This document shows positions 1 through 13,262 of a stretch of DNA of 64,000 bases, piece by piece. How positions within the stretch are numbered: position 1 is the first letter of the stretch; each line of letters begins with the position of its first letter. The notes under the pieces are model-generated. The model did no database searches and was not told where the DNA came from. It saw only the letters and a list, made by a program, of their open reading frames with translations. The stretch comes from Salvator merianae (taxonomy: Eukaryota > Chordata > Lepidosauria > Squamata > Teiidae), in NCBI GenBank assembly GCA_003586115.2, contig QVOM02000029.1, positions 29,584,429-29,648,428 of the forward strand, written 5' to 3'. Made by a program: the position numbers and the translations under genes.

Positions 1-2099
1 GCTACAAGCAGAGAGTCAATTCTCTGGAAGTCTATAGCTGCTGACTGGCTAAGAGAGTTCCATGAGAACTGGGGAATGATGGAAATGAGAAGATTTATTG
101 AAGCCTAGGTGGAACAATGAGTACTGGGCTGCTGGCTGGAGGATTATGGACTACATCAAGAATTCATTTCAGCACCAGCCAGAAATAAGACAGCAACTTC
201 TGAATGGTTTAAGGATTAATGTCCATCCAAATCCTTTGAAATGCAATACAAAACAGGAGCTGCTGCTAATATAGGTGTTAAAAATGCATGTGCAGTTTGC
301 ATTAAAATATTATCTCTCAGACACCATATAGGCATCACAAAAGTCTCACACTTCATGCCAAAAAGCACTAATTAGAGTTCTGTTCTCCCTCCTCTTGATG
401 AAGAAGCAGTCAGTAGGAAAAAGTGAATGGCAAGACTTCTACAGTTATCTCCCTAGACCATCAAAAACAATGAAGTCTTTTAGAAATGCTTTATCAAACA
501 TCAGGCAATTTCAAATACACACAGACAAACCCTTCAACAATACCACTGTGCTCTAGGCTGGGCATACCGAGTCCATCTCCTACTCCAATTGAGCATGAAC
601 ATTTTTTCTGCATTACCACAAATTCTGCAGGACATCAAAATCTGGACAGCATATGGCTGTTATTTATCTATCTATCTATCTATCTGTCTATCTATTTATT
701 TATCAACCAATCAGTCAATCAATATTTATTACAGTTTTAAACCATCCATTAAATAAAAATAAGGAAAAGAACTAAAAAGGAGTTTCATTAAGTGGCAGAT
801 ACATTAAAGAGGCAAGAACTGATAAAAAGGAAAAAAGAGAAATAGCAATAATATGATGATACATCCTAATCTTATAAACCAACTTTAGTTACTAAAATGC
901 TACAAAGCAGCTAACAAACAGAATTTACCAGCTTGTTAGGAAATGGAGGGAATTTGTCATAAAATTTGACATAAAATTCCATAGAGTATTATGTATGTTT
1001 CCTTATCATGTGGGTTATCAACTCTTGCCATTCACCTAGGGGGGGAAATGCAGCAAAAAATAACATGGCTTGTTATTTTGACCTTATCATAACCACATGG
1101 GCATTTAACCCATTCTGGACAGGGCAAAAGCTTTCAACAACTGATTATACACTGATTTCATGTAAATTGCCCATTCCAGTTATCTAATTTGAAAGTATTC
1201 CTAGATCAGAGAGTATCCATCTTCCAAGAGTAATAATGTGAATTGCGTATCAAATACCCGCTGCTTCCCAGTTTAGAAAAGAGGGCTGCTGGAATGGAGT
1301 CGGCATAAAGAAACAAAAACCTGCCCATGTGGACTGTGCACACAACAAACACAGAAACAATGAGAGTTATGAGAATATTAATGAAAGCAAACGGGGAAAC
1401 GAAAAATGGTACATGGTACAACAAGACTTTGGAACTATAACTGAAATCTGGTGAACTGATAAAAACCAACTGGACATTATTATTCCAGGCTAAAAACTCT
1501 ATATGAAAGAAAATGAAGGGAGTGCTAGAGAAGGCGTCACCTTATAAGTAAAAAATATTAAATCAAAGTATCTTGAGACTCCAAAGAGGTAGATACCCAT
1601 AGTAGCAACATCCATTCACAAAAGCGACTTAATAGTGAGGCTGCGTTATTGACTTCCCATACCAAGATTCTCTGAAAAGTCTTCAGACTGAAAGTGACAT
1701 ACAAGAGACATCACAAAGATGATGTCCAGTAATAATAGAAAGCTTCAATTACAAACATACCAACAAGTTTGCTCAAATCATAAAAGAGAGATAAAATTCT
1801 TAGATACCATCAATCATTATCCACTGTAGCAGTCGGTTGTAGAACCCATATAATTCCGGACTTAATTTTATTGGGTGTCCTAGACCTGATGAGAAGTAAA
1901 TATACTTGAACTAATTGGAAATATAGTCCATAGTACTATAAAAGTCAAGATTTATAAAAGTGTAAATTTTCAGCAAGTCTAACACTGTCACATTTGACTT
2001 TCAAAAAGAAACATCTAAAAACTTATAGGATTCATTAAAGGGAAGTGGAAAGGAAAGGTTAAAAAAAGGAAAACTGTTGAGAATATTCAGTTACTACTG
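1..2099. other. Non-coding AT-rich DNA
   Basis: No gene or confidently named repeat is visible apart from the TATC microsatellite near 664. Open frames of 84 and 87 codons (486-740 plus; 1206-1469 minus) have no recognisable domain, low-complexity ends and no splice context that would suggest an exon. Confidence 0.6.
664..698. repeat. TATC tetranucleotide microsatellite
   Basis: About eight TATC units with one TGTC interruption, followed by TATT and a short run of TCAA-like units. It is a simple-sequence tract and explains the repeated Tyr-Leu-Ser-Ile residues in the overlapping open frame. Confidence 0.9.
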
Positions 2100-2102
2100 T
2101 TA

Positions 2103-2630
2103 GGTCATTTCTGCACTTACCATTATAAGTGCAGTTTAAGGGAGGCTCCTCCCCCTTCTTGTATACTACATCAACACAGGACAAAACGTATACTGGTCCA
2201 AACTAGATTAGAAGGCTCAAAGTGGCTGCCTTGTCTGGTACACCAGCAGAGCTATTTAAATAAGTCTATCAAAGTACTAGACACCGGTATATCAGAGCCC
2301 AAGGCATTTGGATGCCTCAGTGATCCAGTATAGTGGAGGACCCACTTCAGAGGCACACCTTGTTGTGACGCCAAAATGGGTCCCACAGGGAGTCAAAGAC
2401 AAGGAACCTTTGTTCCTGGCCATCAGAGTCTTCAGAGCAGCTCCCAAGCTGGTGTGAGCTTCAGCCAGTGTGAGGGCTGGGCTGGAACCATGCAGACCTG
2501 GGCAAAGGAATCTATCCCAATGCAGACGGCCTTACTCCAGTCCAGGGACACATCTGCCTGTCCTTGGGATTCCTCAGTTCAGCATGAGATGTTCTGATGT
2601 GGAACAAGAATCCTAAGTGCAGAAATGACT
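2103..2630. mobile_element. PIF/Harbinger-like non-autonomous DNA transposon, 528 bp
   Basis: The left end reads GGTCATTTCTGCACTTA. The reverse complement of the right end reads AGTCATTTCTGCACTTA, so the terminal inverted repeats (TIRs) match at 16 of 17 positions. The trinucleotide TTA lies directly outside both ends (2100-2102 and 2631-2633). A 3-bp TTA/TAA duplication is the hallmark of PIF/Harbinger transposase. There is no transposase frame; the internal frame at 2376-2597 has no known domain. An internal module near 2400-2440 with opposed AGGAAC and GTTCCT recurs at about 19.33, 39.58 and 43.11 kb. Superfamily assignment is inferred from the target duplication and ends. Confidence 0.7.
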
Positions 2631-2796
2631 TTAAAACCACAGTAACAGATGTGCTAACAATATCAGTTTATTTATACAGTCCCTTTCATTAGTGTGCTTA
2701 GGGTGGTTTACATGCTTATGAACACTTATGAAATCTTCTAAAGAGTAGCTGCTGGGATACTGTGAGGCATTCTGTTGTCCTGCTGGTAAGTTTTCA

Positions 2797-3585
2797 TATG
2801 AACATAGAAGGAGCCCTGATGGATCAGATCAAGCCACAGCCCATTAGTCCAGCATCCTGTCTCACACAGTGACCCACCTACTTTTATTGGGCATTTCAAG
2901 ATAAAAGCAAAACCTTCACCTGCTCTTGAATCCCAGCAAATAGACTTTATAGGTATCCTGCCTTTGTCTTCAACCTGAAAGTGGTACCTAACTTCATTTC
3001 TGGTCGCCACTGATATAATTTTCCTCCATGGATTTGTCTAACCCTTTCTTAAAGCTGTCCATGCTGGCTGCTGTAGCCACCTCTTCTGGTAATATTTCCA
3101 TAGATCAAGGACCCTCCGAGTGAAAAAATACTTCCCCTTCTCAGTTCTAATTCTCTTGCCCAACAGCTTCATAGAGTGCCCCTGGTTCTAGTGCTGTGTG
3201 ACAGGCATTTTTTTTTTCTATCTTTTCCACATCATGCATGATTTTAAGTATTTCAATCACGTCACCTCTCAAACACTATCTTTCAAGGTTGAAGAAGCCT
3301 AAACAATGCAGACTGAATTTTTAAAGGAGGTGATCATTCTGATTGCCCTTTTCTGCACTTTTTACAGTTCTACAATATCCTTTCTGAGGGGTGATGACAA
3401 GAATTGTACAATTCTTCACCACAGATTTATAAATGATGCTTGCCGACTTATATTCTATACCCTTCCTAAATACCCCTAGCATTGACTTTGCTTTTTTCAC
3501 TGCTGCTGTGCACTGGGTTGACACCTTCATTGAGCTGTCCACCAAACCCACAAGATCCCTTTCCTAGTCCACCACAGAAAGCTTA
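2797..3585 (-). mobile_element. CR1-type LINE, 5'-truncated 3' end
   Basis: Read on the minus strand this is the C-terminal part of a CR1-clade reverse transcriptase protein followed by the 3' end. The peptide near 3430-3545 contains VDSSMKVSTQCTAAVKKAKSM, a typical stretch downstream of the catalytic domain. The segment further left encodes the usual valine-glutamate-lysine-rich tail, with frameshifts. The 3' terminus near 2800-2850 is the characteristic segment ending in a GGGCTCC..TATGTTC-like motif, also present at 14.72 and 29.77 kb. It is decayed and cannot move by itself. It abuts a plus-strand L2-type 3' end at about 3,590. Confidence 0.85.
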
Positions 3586-3589
3586 GTCC

Positions 3590-3915
3590 CCATCAGGTGT
3601 GAGGGGTTGTGGCATGTGAGAGGGCCTTTCTTATGACAGCTCCTCAACTTTGGAACAGCCTTCCAGTGGAGGTATGCCAGGCACCAACTTTATATGGTTT
3701 ATGGTGACTGGTTAAAACATACCTCTCCACTCAGGTTCTTGATGCATAGTTTCCTCTGAATCTAGTCCTGCTAGTCCCGACAGGGAGAGAGGGAAGAAAA
3801 GAGGGTGCAAAGCTTGTATTTTAAATACGTTTTAGTGTTTTGTATTTTTATCCTGTGACCCACTCTGGGACTTTCAGGTGAAGGACAAGATACAAATGTA
3901 ATAAATAAATGTTTA
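3590..3915 (+). mobile_element. L2-type LINE 3' end
   Basis: The segment starts in the decayed end of the reverse transcriptase frame (gaggggttgtggcatgtgag...) and runs through a 3' untranslated region to the stereotyped tail: a CTGTGACCCACTCTGGGA-type block, a GATACAAATG block and a short AATAAATAAATG tail. A second copy with the same order of blocks lies at 27,836-28,166, so the two are the same subfamily. It is 5'-truncated, as is usual for LINE insertions made by target-primed reverse transcription. Confidence 0.75.
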
Positions 3916-5140
3916 TAGGTATAATGGGGATTCTTTGCCCCATTGTGCACTTACTAAGATTGAAGCCACTTTGTTTCCCACTCACCCAATATCAAGAGAT
4001 CCCTTTGGAGCTTTTCACAACAATCTCTTTCAGTTTTTACTACCCTGAATATGCAGCTGATTGTCCACTATAAATAGAGGCCAAAGGTCCAATCCAGCAG
4101 GGCATTTGTTATAAATAACAGGATTCCACAGCTAAGGGTTTCCTATGACCTACCCAGATGTGAGCCAGCAATATAGAACACAAACATCAATTGATCCAGT
4201 TTATCCTCTTTTGTAATTAGAAGGTAGCCTTCTGGGCATCTAGTTTTATTAGCAAACCCTAGTTTTATTATCTACATCTGTATTAAAATATGTTTCAGAA
4301 AAATGCTTATTTTTTTCCAAGTAAGGGTGTGTTCAGTACTAAAGCAGCAGAAATGAAATTCCTAAACCCATTATGGTACAATTAATGGAGCTCAAAATTC
4401 AAAAATTTCATGTGATTAAAGTATTTCTTTTTAAAAATATCAGGGCTGACACTTGGCTTTCTTGTCTATATTTTGTTTGAATACACTGGTAATACAGAAT
4501 CAGTTCTAAGCATGGAACAGTGGAAGGGTAAAATAATATGGATGTTAATCGCGTGTATTACAACTCAAGCCACACAGATACAACTCAAGCTCTTCAGATA
4601 TTAACAGGACTATAAGTCAGAGGTCTAAAACATAGTTTATTTAATGAATTTATTTAGCTGTCATTTAAATCATATTATTTTCTTATGGCACGTTATAGTA
4701 TTTTGAGTAAAATTAGAACATAAACTACAAGGATATAAACACAAGTCATAGTAACTGCAAATAAACACATGCAGTTAACACAGTCAGCTGTAGCAACAAA
4801 AGACTAACAGGCTATGGCTGATTAAAACTCTTTACTAAAAACATTCCTCACAAGAAAAAAAAAAAATCAAGAGCTCAGCTAAACTTTAATGCGCATCTTT
4901 CAAGGTGCTTCAGAGTCATTAAGCCACTATAGAAAAGGCAATCTCTTGTTCTCATCCTTCCAGCTCCCTTTTTTTCCAGAAACATATTCACCAACAAATT
5001 AGGTCCAAACTAAAGATGAAGTATAAAAAAACTTTGAAATCTCTAATTATTTAAACTGTTGATATTAAAAGTAAATATATATACACCGTCCATAAAAGCG
5101 TGTGTACAGGACTAAAGGTACAATATGTCAGGAAGCACAA
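3916..5140. other. Non-coding DNA, nothing recognised
   Basis: AT-rich sequence with no open frame of interest and no repeat that I can name. It could be ordinary intron or intergenic sequence. Confidence 0.5.
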
Positions 5141-5199
5141 ATATAGGAAGCACCTACGTACCCTTCTCTTTGGCTAAGGATACAGCTTCCTCTCTTCAC

Positions 5200-5331
5200 T
5201 TTCAGGCACTGTTACAGTTTTTAGTATGTGCCTTTTACATTCTGTTTTTATTGTTGTAACCCACCCTGAAATCTTCAGGTATAGGATGTGATAAAAATGC
5301 AAATTAATAAATAAATAAATAAATAAAACAA
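5200..5331 (+). mobile_element. L2-type LINE 3' tail
   Basis: A short fragment carrying the block TTGTAACCCACCCTGA, an ATCTTCAGGTA block, a GATAAAAATGC block and an (AATA)n tail. It matches the antisense-inserted fragment at 40,898-40,996 block for block, so both come from one L2-like subfamily. Confidence 0.75.
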
Positions 5332-5339
5332 AGATATAC

Positions 5340-8300
5340 ATATAGAAGTATTATTCCTTAGCTATAATACAAAAAGTCAAACTGGCCATGCATACTGACA
5401 AAATAGATCCCAGTTTGCATACTATAATACAAGAAGAAGAAATCATAAAAAGGACCGGTCCTGAACAAGTCCTACACCTAAGTAAATAAAACCAGACTGA
5501 GCCACTAAACACATCTCAAAGACTGAAAGCTGTATGTTTCTGTGAAACCGCCTTCTTCAGTGACGATACCAACTGTTCAGTTTCACATAATCAGGGCAAA
5601 GGCAATCTCCAACAAATCAAGAAGTTTCCAAGTCATCTCAGGGCCTGCTGCTATTTAAGCAAGATTATCCACATGAATCACTAGGAGCAGTAAGGTTCCC
5701 TCTCTATTCTGTACTGTTCACATCAGGGACTAGTTGAGCTTTTTTTGCATCTGGCCTGAAAACTATCCTATATCATCCCAATCTATTAACACATACTTAT
5801 GCTAATAGGATTATCAAAGCTTGGGGAAAAGAAAAAAAATCTTTTCAAGCTATAAGCCACAGTGGCCATCCCCCAGCCAGAGTGAGAAATACAGTCTCCC
5901 CTCCAAAAAAGCACTAGGCATATCCTGAGGATTATTCCTGTAGTGTGCAAGATCTTTATCCACTCTTCCCCAACAGACACCAATTTATATTTTCTGAAGG
6001 AAACTACATTCTATAGTTGACAGTGTGGAAGATCTTATTCCAAGGACCATCTCGCTATATCCCCTCTGCCCCTGAAGGAAACAACATTCTATAGTTGGAA
6101 CAGCATGTGCACTGTTAATAAATACAAACACTTTACTTGCCTTACTTTTTTCATTTATCATAAATGCCAAGTATTTAGGTAATTTAGAGATAGATTGCAG
6201 CAAGATACATCTAAATGTGATGTAAGAAAATCTACCCATGTACTGCTATTTTAATATTCCTATTATGGCTTACAGTCAAACAAATGTGTTTACTTATAGC
6301 AAATTAGCGTTCAAGACAAAGGACAATATTAACAAAAGCGACTAGCCTTTAGCACTAATTGCACTGCAATATTATGCATCTCAAGGGGATCATGCAGTTG
6401 CTGGAACCCTAAGCCTCTTTTGGCCAGTATAGGGCAACTACATTGGCATTCTCCTATAGTACAACTGCACAAAAAGTTCTAAATGGCTTTTCTCATGTCC
6501 AAATGTGAGACAAATTAAACTATGGTTCCATCAGGAAATTTTAATGTTGTAATAGCTGAAGTTTGTTTCTTTAGTTCAGCTCTGGCAACCTAGCATTCTA
6601 TGAAAGCTACTGCAATCATAATTTCAAATTCTGCATCACCAAACTTGCTATTATCATAGAGCCTTTCTTTTCTCTATTTGCAACACCCAGGCACCAATGA
6701 AATCTCAGGAACTGTCGCTAGGGTTGATCAGAATTTTCTCCTAACATCACCATCAGCTAAGTTTCAGAGAGGGTGGCTGATGAAAGGCATTTTTTAAAAA
6801 AATATTTGCAATTCCCCAATTAGCCAACTCACCAAAGATAGAACCCATTATGCCCTACCACTCTAACGATCTAACAGATTCCTAATGGGGAAGAAGGAAC
6901 TCTCAAGTAATCCCCCCTGCATATTATATAGACTGAATTAGGTACAAAGTGAAGAAAAGTTTTGTGTACAACTCTAGGTGACACATACAGTTGCTTCCCA
7001 CATTCCATACCTAATAGTCAGTCTTCCAGGAGGTTATGGAGGCCTCCAGTGCTAGTCCACCTAACAAAAAACAAACATTCATGGTAATTAACCAACCAGC
7101 CCTTCTCAGTGGATCCAGCACTGGAGTTCTCTATCACTCAAGGAACATATCAAAGCTTAACAGCAGCTGACTGTAGGCTGTGAAGGAAGGCTATGAAGAC
7201 TCCAAAGGTGATTCCACACTTGCTGGTAGACCAGACCAGCAGGTATACCAGAAGGCTCCCTTCCTCACCTTGGCGCAGTCTACAGGAGACACTATCTTAC
7301 ACTATGGTAGACTAGCCCTATTCAAAATTACATTGAGTTGAATGGGGAAGGATTCCCAATGCAAGTCAATGCAGGAAAGGAATCTGCATTTAAAGGGCCA
7401 TAGCACATACCCCAAGAGAACATTTATCGAGGGAACAACGTCAGAGCCCACAAATGCCATGCCTGTAACCCCTACCATACAGATGCCAGTCCAGATGATA
7501 CCTTCACTACATAGTTACTACTACTACCTGTGATGTTTTCTATCAAAGAAACCTCACGGAAAATTGAAGGACACACCTGCCTTGCTGTCAGCATGTTTGA
7601 AGTAATCTTTTCAAGTCCCCAAAAGAGCCTCTGCATGAAAAAGCTGCTTTGGGCCAACAAAGAAAATGCTGCGTAAAACAGAAATTGTTCAATTTTTTTT
7701 GGCATACAATAAAAAAAACTGCACATAAAAAGATATCCACACAATAAAAGTACTCTACATATGCACATGCATTAAAAAAAGTCTCTGCACTCACTCAGAA
7801 ACCCAGTCACCCAATCACTATTCACAGCAATGATTCACTACAGCACACAAGCAAAATCACTCAGAAGTGCACAGATGCACACAAAAGCAGTCAAACCCCA
7901 CCAAAACAGCCAAATACACACCAATGACTCACTCTACTCCACACAACTCACGCTCCACATTCAAAAGGCACACAAAAGCAATTACAAGCACTCAATATTC
8001 ACCAGTCAAAACACTCACACCAAGCACCTTCTTCACTGTCAAAAGGCAAGTTGGAAAATGGCTCCTGGACCAGTAAAGTGGCTCCTGGACCTCTGACCTC
8101 AGTCTTTTGGCAGCAAAAGGCTTCACATGATTTCTAGAAATGTGTTGGAAGAATAATAAATTCCATTTATAAAATGTATAATAGCGAATTTGCACTACAA
8201 TATTTTGCTGTATCTGTAGAACCCACCAATCTGAAAACAAGGTGGTCCACAATTGCTGAAGCCTAGGGACTGACCCACTCTGTCTGGGACTAAGACTTGA

Positions 8301-11300
8301 GAAGTCAGGAATTGTCAGCTTGGTCACTGCACCAACATCTTCAATGCTGTCTCTTATTGTGCCATGCCTTCTTGCCTACTTCACAGCTTTTTCCTTGCAG
8401 TAGAAACAGGAAAATGGCTAGCAGAATTAACAGGGTTGGTTTCTTTTTCAAGGCCATTACTGGTCTTAGGAAGAATTGGGAGCAAAAATGTTTATGCATC
8501 AGTGGTTTAATGACAGAAAGGGTTGAGAAATTACTGAGGTATATATGTGCTTGCTGGTACTCACTCCTGTATGATCTTTTATCAATAAATGCTGAAATGC
8601 TCCTACAGAAGTAAGTCTACAAGTCCTTGTATTTGGGCCTGTGTATGATAGCCTTGATAAGGATTAGAAGAAAGAGGGAAAGTCTTGGAGGAGGATCCCT
8701 GGTGCCTGAAGTCATGCTTGAACATGGATAATGAACTTCAGCATTCAGAGTCCCAGAAGGGCTTAGAAAAGGATCCCTTATCCTTGCTCAAAGGTGGGCA
8801 CAGCTAGCTTTTTGTCTTGGTTTCAACAAAGATATCCTTGAACCACCAGTAAAAGGCTTATCTAACATGTTTGTTCTGAAAACCAGGCCCAGCCTGCCAG
8901 GAGGATTGGGGAGTGGCAGCAGTGTAAGGCAATAATCTAGCAGAGAGTTAAACAGCATTTACAGAGGCATCAGTTACAAAAGTCTTGACTAATTTTAGGA
9001 TCTTCAATGGGAAGGAAGACAAGATCGAACATCATTTCTTGTGACTAAATTATGGCTCCTTCCATGAGGATAGAGGTCACTACTGAGATTTTAAAAGCAG
9101 AGGCCTCAATTAAAAAACAAAAAGTCCTAGAAGAGCAATCTCCCCTTCTGTATTAAACATCTTTAGGCTGACATTTCTTATGAATTGGGCCACTGGAATG
9201 AGACACCAACAATACAGTGGACCCACCCACAGCAGGAATAGCCCAGAGGTGGATTTATTGAAAAGGTAGAAATGTTGGGCTGCAGCAAGAGTCTTCTTAC
9301 CCCTAGAGGAAAGCTCACATTCCTTTAAAATTTCTTTAACTGTTCAGATAAGGGAATGACTTGAGTTTCTCAGAAGTGGATGGCCAAAGATAATCCAGAG
9401 GATCAGCATGAGCTGCAAATGAAGGAGGGTTGTCCTTGTTCTACAAAGGAGACATGTCTATGGCCCTGAAGAACAAGAGGAAAAATGGTCAGGATTAAAC
9501 AGTTTTGAATTTTCACTTCAGAATGCAAAGCCTCCAAAGAGGCACTGCCCCCCCTTCTTGTCCCAAGACAAGAAGAAATCCCCTTCCTCTCCAATAGATG
9601 AGTGAACCTGCTGGCCTGAAGACCCAGCTACAAAGACATCATTCACTGAAGCACTTTTGCTCTTGGCAGGCAGAACTGAGAGCATATCTAAGCTGCACTT
9701 GTGGCCTCTAAGAGAGAGTAATTGTCAGATGCTCCCCCTCATGGTTTGCTGAAACTGATACACCAAGGATCTACAAAATTGTCACAAAACATCCTTACTG
9801 ACAGTGCCAGGAAAGGAGGTACTGGTGTTACTGATATTGCTTTTGAACATGTGTACAGACTGCGTACACTCATGCACAAAACTTATGGACTTTGGACTAT
9901 AAAACTATATGGGTGTTTGGACCATGGAAAACTATAGAACACACATGAAAAGCTACTGAAAGATGTCATTTTGAAAATGGGGTTCTGACCCCCCTTCAGT
10001 CAGCCCAGACTTCATTCACAAAGAACACTACACACAAAAAGCCTCAAGGCAACCAGCATTTGCAAGCCTTTGTCTAGCAATCAAAGCTAGCCCAGTCAAC
10101 TTGATACAATCAGGCAGCTGTAATAGTAATGTATATTTACCTGGTATCACATCTCAGGGTATATTGTCTTAAACTTGGTTTGTATCACCCTGATTACTTT
10201 ATCTTTACCTTTATTTGCATGATCCTTCTCTGCAAGTAAACAACTGTGTATATGATCTTTATTTATCTCATGTACCACCTTCATTGCCAAACCTTCTGTC
10301 ATTGAGGATAAGCCTTGCTTCTCAGAAAGGGAACTTTTCTCAAATATCATTTTTGTGTTGCTCTACAGCCTTGCTACCACTGAATCACATGGAAAGAGGG
10401 ATCTCCCTCTCTCCCTTCTGCTGCTTTTAGTTCCTAGCTTCTGCTTGTAACCTCCAAGCTCCTGTGCTCCTAGTCACCTGGCAAAAAACTGTGTATTTGG
10501 GGAGTGAGGATCGTGGAGCATTCCATTTTCCTTTCCCCTCTAATGCCTTCCCATTTTACTTCCAAGCCTTCCTAACAGAACACCCACTGTGCTATACATT
10601 TGGCACCCAAGTTTTAGACTGTGCAGTGCAGAAATCAGCTTGAGAGCAAGGACCCCCTCCTCCCACAACTTTTTCCCTTATAGCCTGGCAAAGACATTTT
10701 AGAAGAGAAGACTGTGGATGGTGAGGCTTTTCACCCCTTGTTTTTTGTCTTCTCTAGCTAGTACAGTGGTTTCAGGCAGAATGTAGGAGCAGGTGGGGTG
10801 GTCCGGGTATCAGCTTCTAGGATTTGCAGCCAAAATAGAGAGTGCTTTGGGAGGATTTTAATTACTGCTCAAACTGGGCAGAGGGCTTCACTGGGAATGG
10901 TATCAGTTTAGGACTCTCTTAGAATCTCTTAAATACTTCCATTAGAGACTTGAACACAGCCTCTATTAAACCTCATTCCAAACCAGCATGGACAGAAATA
11001 GTAAATTCAGATACAGACGTAAATCTTGCAAGTAGTGAGCTTACAAATAAAGGCATATTTTTCAAAGGTATTACATGTACAAAGCAGCACTGCTGAAGCC
11101 ATGACAGAGTTATCAAACATCAGGTAAAGTCTGAAGGATACATCTGTACTTGTGGTATACAAGACACCATATCAAACGTTCCATGAAGTATTTGAAACAG
11201 CAGTGCCTCGCTGCTTGGCAACATTATTGCTCCTCTAAATTAATCCTTTATAGAACTGGCAGTAGCCAGGAGAATGCCCAAAACATGTGTCACTATGTGA

Positions 11301-12900
11301 TGATGTCACAACACATTGTAAAACAATGTCATTCAGCCCCGCTGTCCAGCCTCTGAGGTCAGGAGCGGGAACAAAGAAGCATGCAAGTTAAAGTAAGCAC
11401 TCATTTTGCTCTTAGGACACCTTGCTATTAGTTCTCTCTAGCAAACTCTAGTTCCCAAAAAGAGGGGCAACAACATCTCAAATATTTTGCAAAATGTTCA
11501 AAACAGTGCTTTGCACATCCTTGATCTCCACTGGAGTTTAGACAGACATAACATAGCAGGTTAGGCTCAGAAAGCAGACAGAGATATCTATAGAAGAGTG
11601 AAAATGGCTGAAGCTTTGGATGACCACATGAAGAAGTCTACAGGAAACTTGCACTTTTAATAATTGTTTAAAAGAGGGAATGAAAGCCTATCATACAAGC
11701 CGCATCTGTTTATTCTCTTCTCCAGAGAGATTAAAGGTGCAACACATTGCCACATTTTTCTCCTGGTCACTTTATTCAAATTGGCCCAGAAGGACAACAG
11801 GTGACAAAAAAGTAGAATATAGTTATCACCTAATAAGCAGTACAGTATTTTAAGAATTCATTCAATCAGGATTGGCCTCCAAATCTAATATGTTATCATA
11901 TCAAGCCAATTACTACTTTTATCTTGTGCTGCAAAGGGAAGCAAACACTATTTGGTAGATTACAATAACAATCATTAAAAAAATTCTGACTGATATTATG
12001 TTTGGATATACTCTGATCCTGCTATACCTTTGTGTTCCTTTACCACAGCAATATCATCTCATACTATTAAGCTATTCAAAGTCACCCACAAACTCAGAAT
12101 TGAGATCTGAATGTGCAGATCAGATTCAGACATGCTAGTTTAACATCCTTGCTTTTCATACACAGTAGCACCAAAAAACCCAACATCTTACACTATAATT
12201 AAAGACATAAAATCAAGCCCTTTTCCCCCCACAAAAAAGGTGAACAATGAAAGCAATGGGCATTATTTACAATCTTCAAGCTTTGGCAATTTTACTATAA
12301 CATAGCTGGTCTGAGGAAAAAAAGCCTCAGATTTAATTCATACTTGAGAAAAACTGGGACTACTAAATGCTCTAGCAGAAACATGATGGGAGACCACAAC
12401 TTATGGCTCAATATTTTGGAGTGGGAGGGATGGAATATCAGTTACCTGTCCGCCTAATCAATTTGAGGCTTTCTAACATAGGGACTGCCTCAGTTCCCGT
12501 AATATGTGGTCCCAATCCACAATCCACACCTTTGGAAAATGATTTTTCCTCCAGTATTCCCCATTGGAATATACTCAGTTGTCCAGAGCAACTTTCAGAT
12601 AGCACAGAGGGAAAATATTTCTCTAGAAAGAGCCTCCACCAGATATAAGGTTTTTCTACTTTAGAAAAGAAAAAAAGAAGTATGACAAGAAACAGATGTG
12701 GTCATCGCTTAGTGGCAGAGCTCAAGGTGGAACCTGGAAGGCAGAGGTGGCACCTGGCATCTCTCCAGAAGGCGATATGGCAAACCAGTTCTGACTCTTG
12801 CCATGACACTGCATGGATATCTCCAAGTAGTAATCAGGAGTTTACAGCCCTTTCTGCACCACCTCTTATTACAGAACAAATTCCAGAATAAGAGACAGCA
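5340..12900. other. Long non-coding stretch, few named repeats
   Basis: No coding gene is visible. Items of note are a block near 7,207-7,330 that resembles 36,253-36,345, a CA-rich low-complexity tract at about 7,830-8,000, and a 20-bp-period duplication near 8,059-8,091. Overlapping minus and plus frames at 7,472-8,614 lack any recognisable domain and have residue compositions typical of translated non-coding DNA. Confidence 0.5.
8059..8091. repeat. Two-copy 20-bp tandem repeat
   Basis: TGGCTCCTGGACC occurs at 8059-8071 and again at 8079-8091, separated by a short spacer (CAGTAAAG). It is a small local duplication with no further copies nearby. Confidence 0.7.
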
Positions 12901-12904
12901 GTCT

Positions 12905-13259
12905 GGGCCTGTTCACACTTAGCGAGAGGAACATTCCAGGTCACTCACTAGAACGGAGAACGCTAGAACAGAGCATTCACACCTGCAAACAGCCCCAGCT
13001 GACTAGAAACTCACCGAAGCCCACATAAAGCTCACCTTAAGGTCACCAGTTGTGGTCAAGAAAATTATAGTCTCCAAGCCGACTAGCACGATCAGGTGAG
13101 GATCAGGAAAGGTGCGTTCGCACCACTTCCTGGTTTGGAATGACGACGATGCAGGTGTTCCAGCGCTGGGAAGTGCAAACACTCTTCACCGTACCCAATC
13201 CTGGCTGGCCCAAACCATGCTAATTAGAACGTTTTACTGTTGTAAGTGCAAACAGGCCC
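12905..13259. mobile_element. PIF/Harbinger-like MITE, 355 bp
   Basis: The left end is GGGCCTGTTCACACTTA and the reverse complement of the right end is GGGCCTGTTTGCACTTA (15 of 17 matching). Both ends are flanked by TCT (12,902-12,904 and 13,260-13,262), which fits a 3-bp target duplication, although TCT departs from the usual TWA preference. The interior has no transposase. The open frame at 13,112-13,393 runs across the right end into flanking DNA and so is not a gene. The ends are a variant of the CTTTCTGCACTTA family seen elsewhere in the window. Confidence 0.7.
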
Positions 13260-13262
13260 TCT